Of a stretch of 64,000 nt of DNA, positions 62,294 through 64,000 are shown piece after piece. The stretch lies in contig OZ244777.1 of the NCBI GenBank assembly GCA_965219495.1, positions 1,426,001 to 1,490,000 of the forward strand. Direction: 5' to 3'. The position numbers were made by a program, and so were the translations under genes. The notes beneath the pieces were generated by a model. It made no database searches. It saw nothing but the letters and a program-made list of their open reading frames with translations, and had not been told where the DNA came from. Within the stretch, counting starts at the first letter, position 1; each line of letters begins with the position of its first letter. The DNA comes from CAZPXZ01 sp965219495. GTDB taxonomy: Bacteria; Pseudomonadota; Alphaproteobacteria; Rhodobacterales; CAZPXZ01.

Positions 62294-64000
62294 ATGAACG
62301 TTCTCGTTGTCGAGTCACCTGCCAAGGCCGGGACCATCGGCCGCTATCTGGGCAAGGAATACCAGGTCCTGGCGACCTACGGACATCTCCGCGACCTCAA
62401 GGAAAAGACCGGCTCGGTGATCCCCGAAGACGATTTCCGAATGGTCTGGGAAATCGACAGCGAATCCATAAAGCGAATCAGGGAAATTGCAAAATCGTTG
62501 AAGGGATCCGAGAGGTTGATCCTAGCAACGGACCCGGATCGCGAAGGCGAAGCAATTTCATGGCATCTGGTAGAGGCACTCAAGGAGCGCAAGGCGCTCG
62601 GCAAGAGCGTGGCTGTCGAGCGAATCAGTTTCAACTCGGTGACCAAAGGCGCGGTCACCAACGCCATACGGAATCCCCGAAGCATCAACAGCGAACTCGT
62701 GGACGCCTATCTGGCGCGGCGCGCACTGGACTACCTCGTCGGGTTCGGCCTCTCGCCGGTGCTATGGAGGACGCTTCCGGGCGCGCGCTCGGCGGGACGC
62801 GTCCAATCGGTCGCACTGCGGCTGGTGGTCGAGAGGGAAAGCGGGATCGAGACTTTCGTTCCGAAGGAATACTGGAGCGTTCTCGCACATCTGAAGACCG
62901 AAAACGGCTCCGAGTTCTGGGCCCGGTTGGTTGCGCTCGATGGCGGGAAGATCGGAAAATTCGACATTGCCGACGAAACGAGTGCCCGGAACGCTGAGGA
63001 TCGCTTGAACCAGGCGGCAGGCTTCCGAGTGGCGGGAGTGGAGGCCAAGCCGATTCGCCAGAAGCCGCCTGCCCCGTTCATCACGTCGACCTTGCAGCAG
63101 GAAGCGAGTCGTAAGCTCGGACTTCCCCCGACCCGGACCATGGCCACGGCGCAACGCCTCTACGAGGATGCCCTGATTACGTACATGCGCACCGATGGCG
63201 TGGACATGGCGCCGGAAGCGGTCGCCGCCACAAGAGATATCGTCCGCAAGCGTTTTGGACAGGGCTACCTTCCGGAAAAGCCGCGAGCGTACAGGTCCCG
63301 CGCCAAGAATGCCCAAGAGGCCCATGAGTGCATTCGACCGACCGACCCATCCCGCACGCCGAACGACATCCCGAAGCTCTCCAGCGTCGAGGGGTCCCTT
63401 TACCGTCTGATCTGGGAACGGACGCTCGCAAGCCAGATGGCGGATGCGCAACTGGAGCGCACAACTGCCAGCATCGATGCATTGGGCAAAGAGGGAAAAG
63501 CCTTTGCGGGACTTCGCGCCACTGGGCAAGTCGTAAAGTTCGACGGATTCCGCCGCCTGTATCGCGAAGGGCGAGATGATACCGCGAACGAATCCAATTC
63601 GATTGCCCCGGAAGAAGACACGTCCCGGCTGCCTGCGCTAGGTGTGGACGGTCGGCTGGAAAACCAGCGGATCGAGGCGAATCAGCATTTTACGGCCCCG
63701 CCTCCGCGCTTCACCGAAGCGAGCCTAGTGCGCAGGCTCGAAGAGCTAGGCATCGGACGGCCCTCCACCTACGCCAGCATCCTCTCGGTAATCCAGAACC
63801 GAGGCTACGCGGAAATCGTGCACCGTCGAATCACGCCGACATTCCTGGGCCGTGTCGCCACTTCATTCCTGGAGGCGAAGTTTGCACGCTATGTCGCGTA
63901 CGACTTCACCGCCAACCTCGAGCGGGATTTGGATGAGATTTCCGGGGGGAGAGCCACCCGGAGCGATGTGCTCGGCGCGTTCTGGCGGCAGTTTGAGCCC
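62294..64000 (+). CDS. topA: DNA topoisomerase I, 5' part (runs off window)
   Basis: The first 569 residues of type IA topoisomerase, which relaxes negative supercoils. The Toprim domain starts NVLVVESPAKAGTIGRYLG and includes LILATDPDREGEAISWHLVE. The core has YLARRALDYLVGFGLSPVLW, ARSAGRVQSVALRLVVERE and the catalytic tyrosine in LITYMRTDG (about residue 296). Later EELGIGRPSTYASILSVIQN and RDLDEISGG are conserved. The frame is unbroken; the C-terminal zinc and basic regions lie outside the window. Confidence 0.95.
   Translation, partial: MNVLVVESPAKAGTIGRYLGKEYQVLATYGHLRDLKEKTGSVIPEDDFRMVWEIDSESIKRIREIAKSLKGSERLILATDPDREGEAISWHLVEALKERKALGKSVAVERISFNSVTKGAVTNAIRNPRSINSELVDAYLARRALDYLVGFGLSPVLWRTLPGARSAGRVQSVALRLVVERESGIETFVPKEYWSVLAHLKTENGSEFWARLVALDGGKIGKFDIADETSARNAEDRLNQAAGFRVAGVEAKPIRQKPPAPFITSTLQQEASRKLGLPPTRTMATAQRLYEDALITYMRTDGVDMAPEAVAATRDIVRKRFGQGYLPEKPRAYRSRAKNAQEAHECIRPTDPSRTPNDIPKLSSVEGSLYRLIWERTLASQMADAQLERTTASIDALGKEGKAFAGLRATGQVVKFDGFRRLYREGRDDTANESNSIAPEEDTSRLPALGVDGRLENQRIEANQHFTAPPPRFTEASLVRRLEELGIGRPSTYASILSVIQNRGYAEIVHRRITPTFLGRVATSFLEAKFARYVAYDFTANLERDLDEISGGRATRSDVLGAFWRQFEP

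Noticed and set aside
1..64000. CRISPR arrays.
   Set aside because: No series of regularly spaced direct repeats was seen anywhere in the window.

Overview
The window looks like an uncultured alphaproteobacterium. The GC content is high. The order secA | argJ-mutT, a single-subunit NAD-glutamate dehydrogenase of about 1,608 residues, a glutaryl-CoA dehydrogenase, a PCuAC copper chaperone after rpmB, and a DUF4212/solute:sodium symporter pair all fit that class. Housekeeping genes (gdh, rpmB, rpsU, secA, argJ, topA) are intact, while the accessory genes between them are heavily broken by frameshifts, in-frame stops, truncations and fusions. This is a genome with a large insertion-sequence load and active gene decay; a host-associated lifestyle would fit, but that is inference.

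Layout. 1-1,664: end of an operon with a class III aminotransferase and a hydantoinase/oxoprolinase. 1,850-8,513: a mobile-element graveyard (serine recombinase remnant, IS91-type transposase with a tyrosine recombinase piece, a DUF4338/DruA-like protein, IS66 remnants, a truncated tyrosine recombinase). 8,748-14,788: NAD-GDH and glutaryl-CoA dehydrogenase. 14,981-18,900: rpmB, PCuAC chaperone, FAD/GcvT oxidoreductase, rpsU. 18,934-20,142: transposase debris, restriction-subunit debris and a decaying vapBC. 21,377-22,538: uronate dehydrogenase and a Rieske ferredoxin. 22,606-29,437: a second mobile block with an intact DDE transposase, a reverse-transcriptase piece, two head-to-head tyrosine recombinase ends, a frameshifted IS91-type element and group II intron RNA.

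29,460-38,529 is a carbohydrate/sugar-acid catabolic region. A minus-strand operon (lactonase-like metallo-hydrolase, HAD-IIA phosphatase, class II aldolase, FGGY kinase) faces a plus-strand operon (ABC transporter remnant, Tm-1-like/UPF0261 protein, second class II aldolase). A TIM-barrel isomerase and a PanB-like enzyme lie upstream. The isomerase, PanB-like and transporter genes are damaged. 39,451-43,360: zeta-toxin remnant, serine recombinase remnant, an intact vapBC-type pair and a broken DUF4338-Tn5-like transposase. 43,665-48,245: secA, argJ, mutT. 48,259-57,695: two small membrane proteins, DUF4212-symporter pair, a LacD/DeoC-type aldolase, a conserved hypothetical protein overlapping a DnaQ-CBS-DUF294 protein, and a gamma-glutamyltransferase. 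58,402-64,000: a TIM-barrel isomerase, a transposase fragment fused to a CocE-type hydrolase, and topA running off the window.

The most unusual signal is a set of perfect inverted repeats (14-23 bp arms, always a 4-base loop, all with the inner core ATGTYG-N4-CRACAT) at breakpoints inside broken recombinase genes and next to intron debris. Related half-sites occur beside other tyrosine recombinase fragments. They may mark a recombination or rearrangement process, or an assembly or amplification artefact; reads across the junctions would decide. All calls come from reading the sequence and remembered family features; no database search was run.
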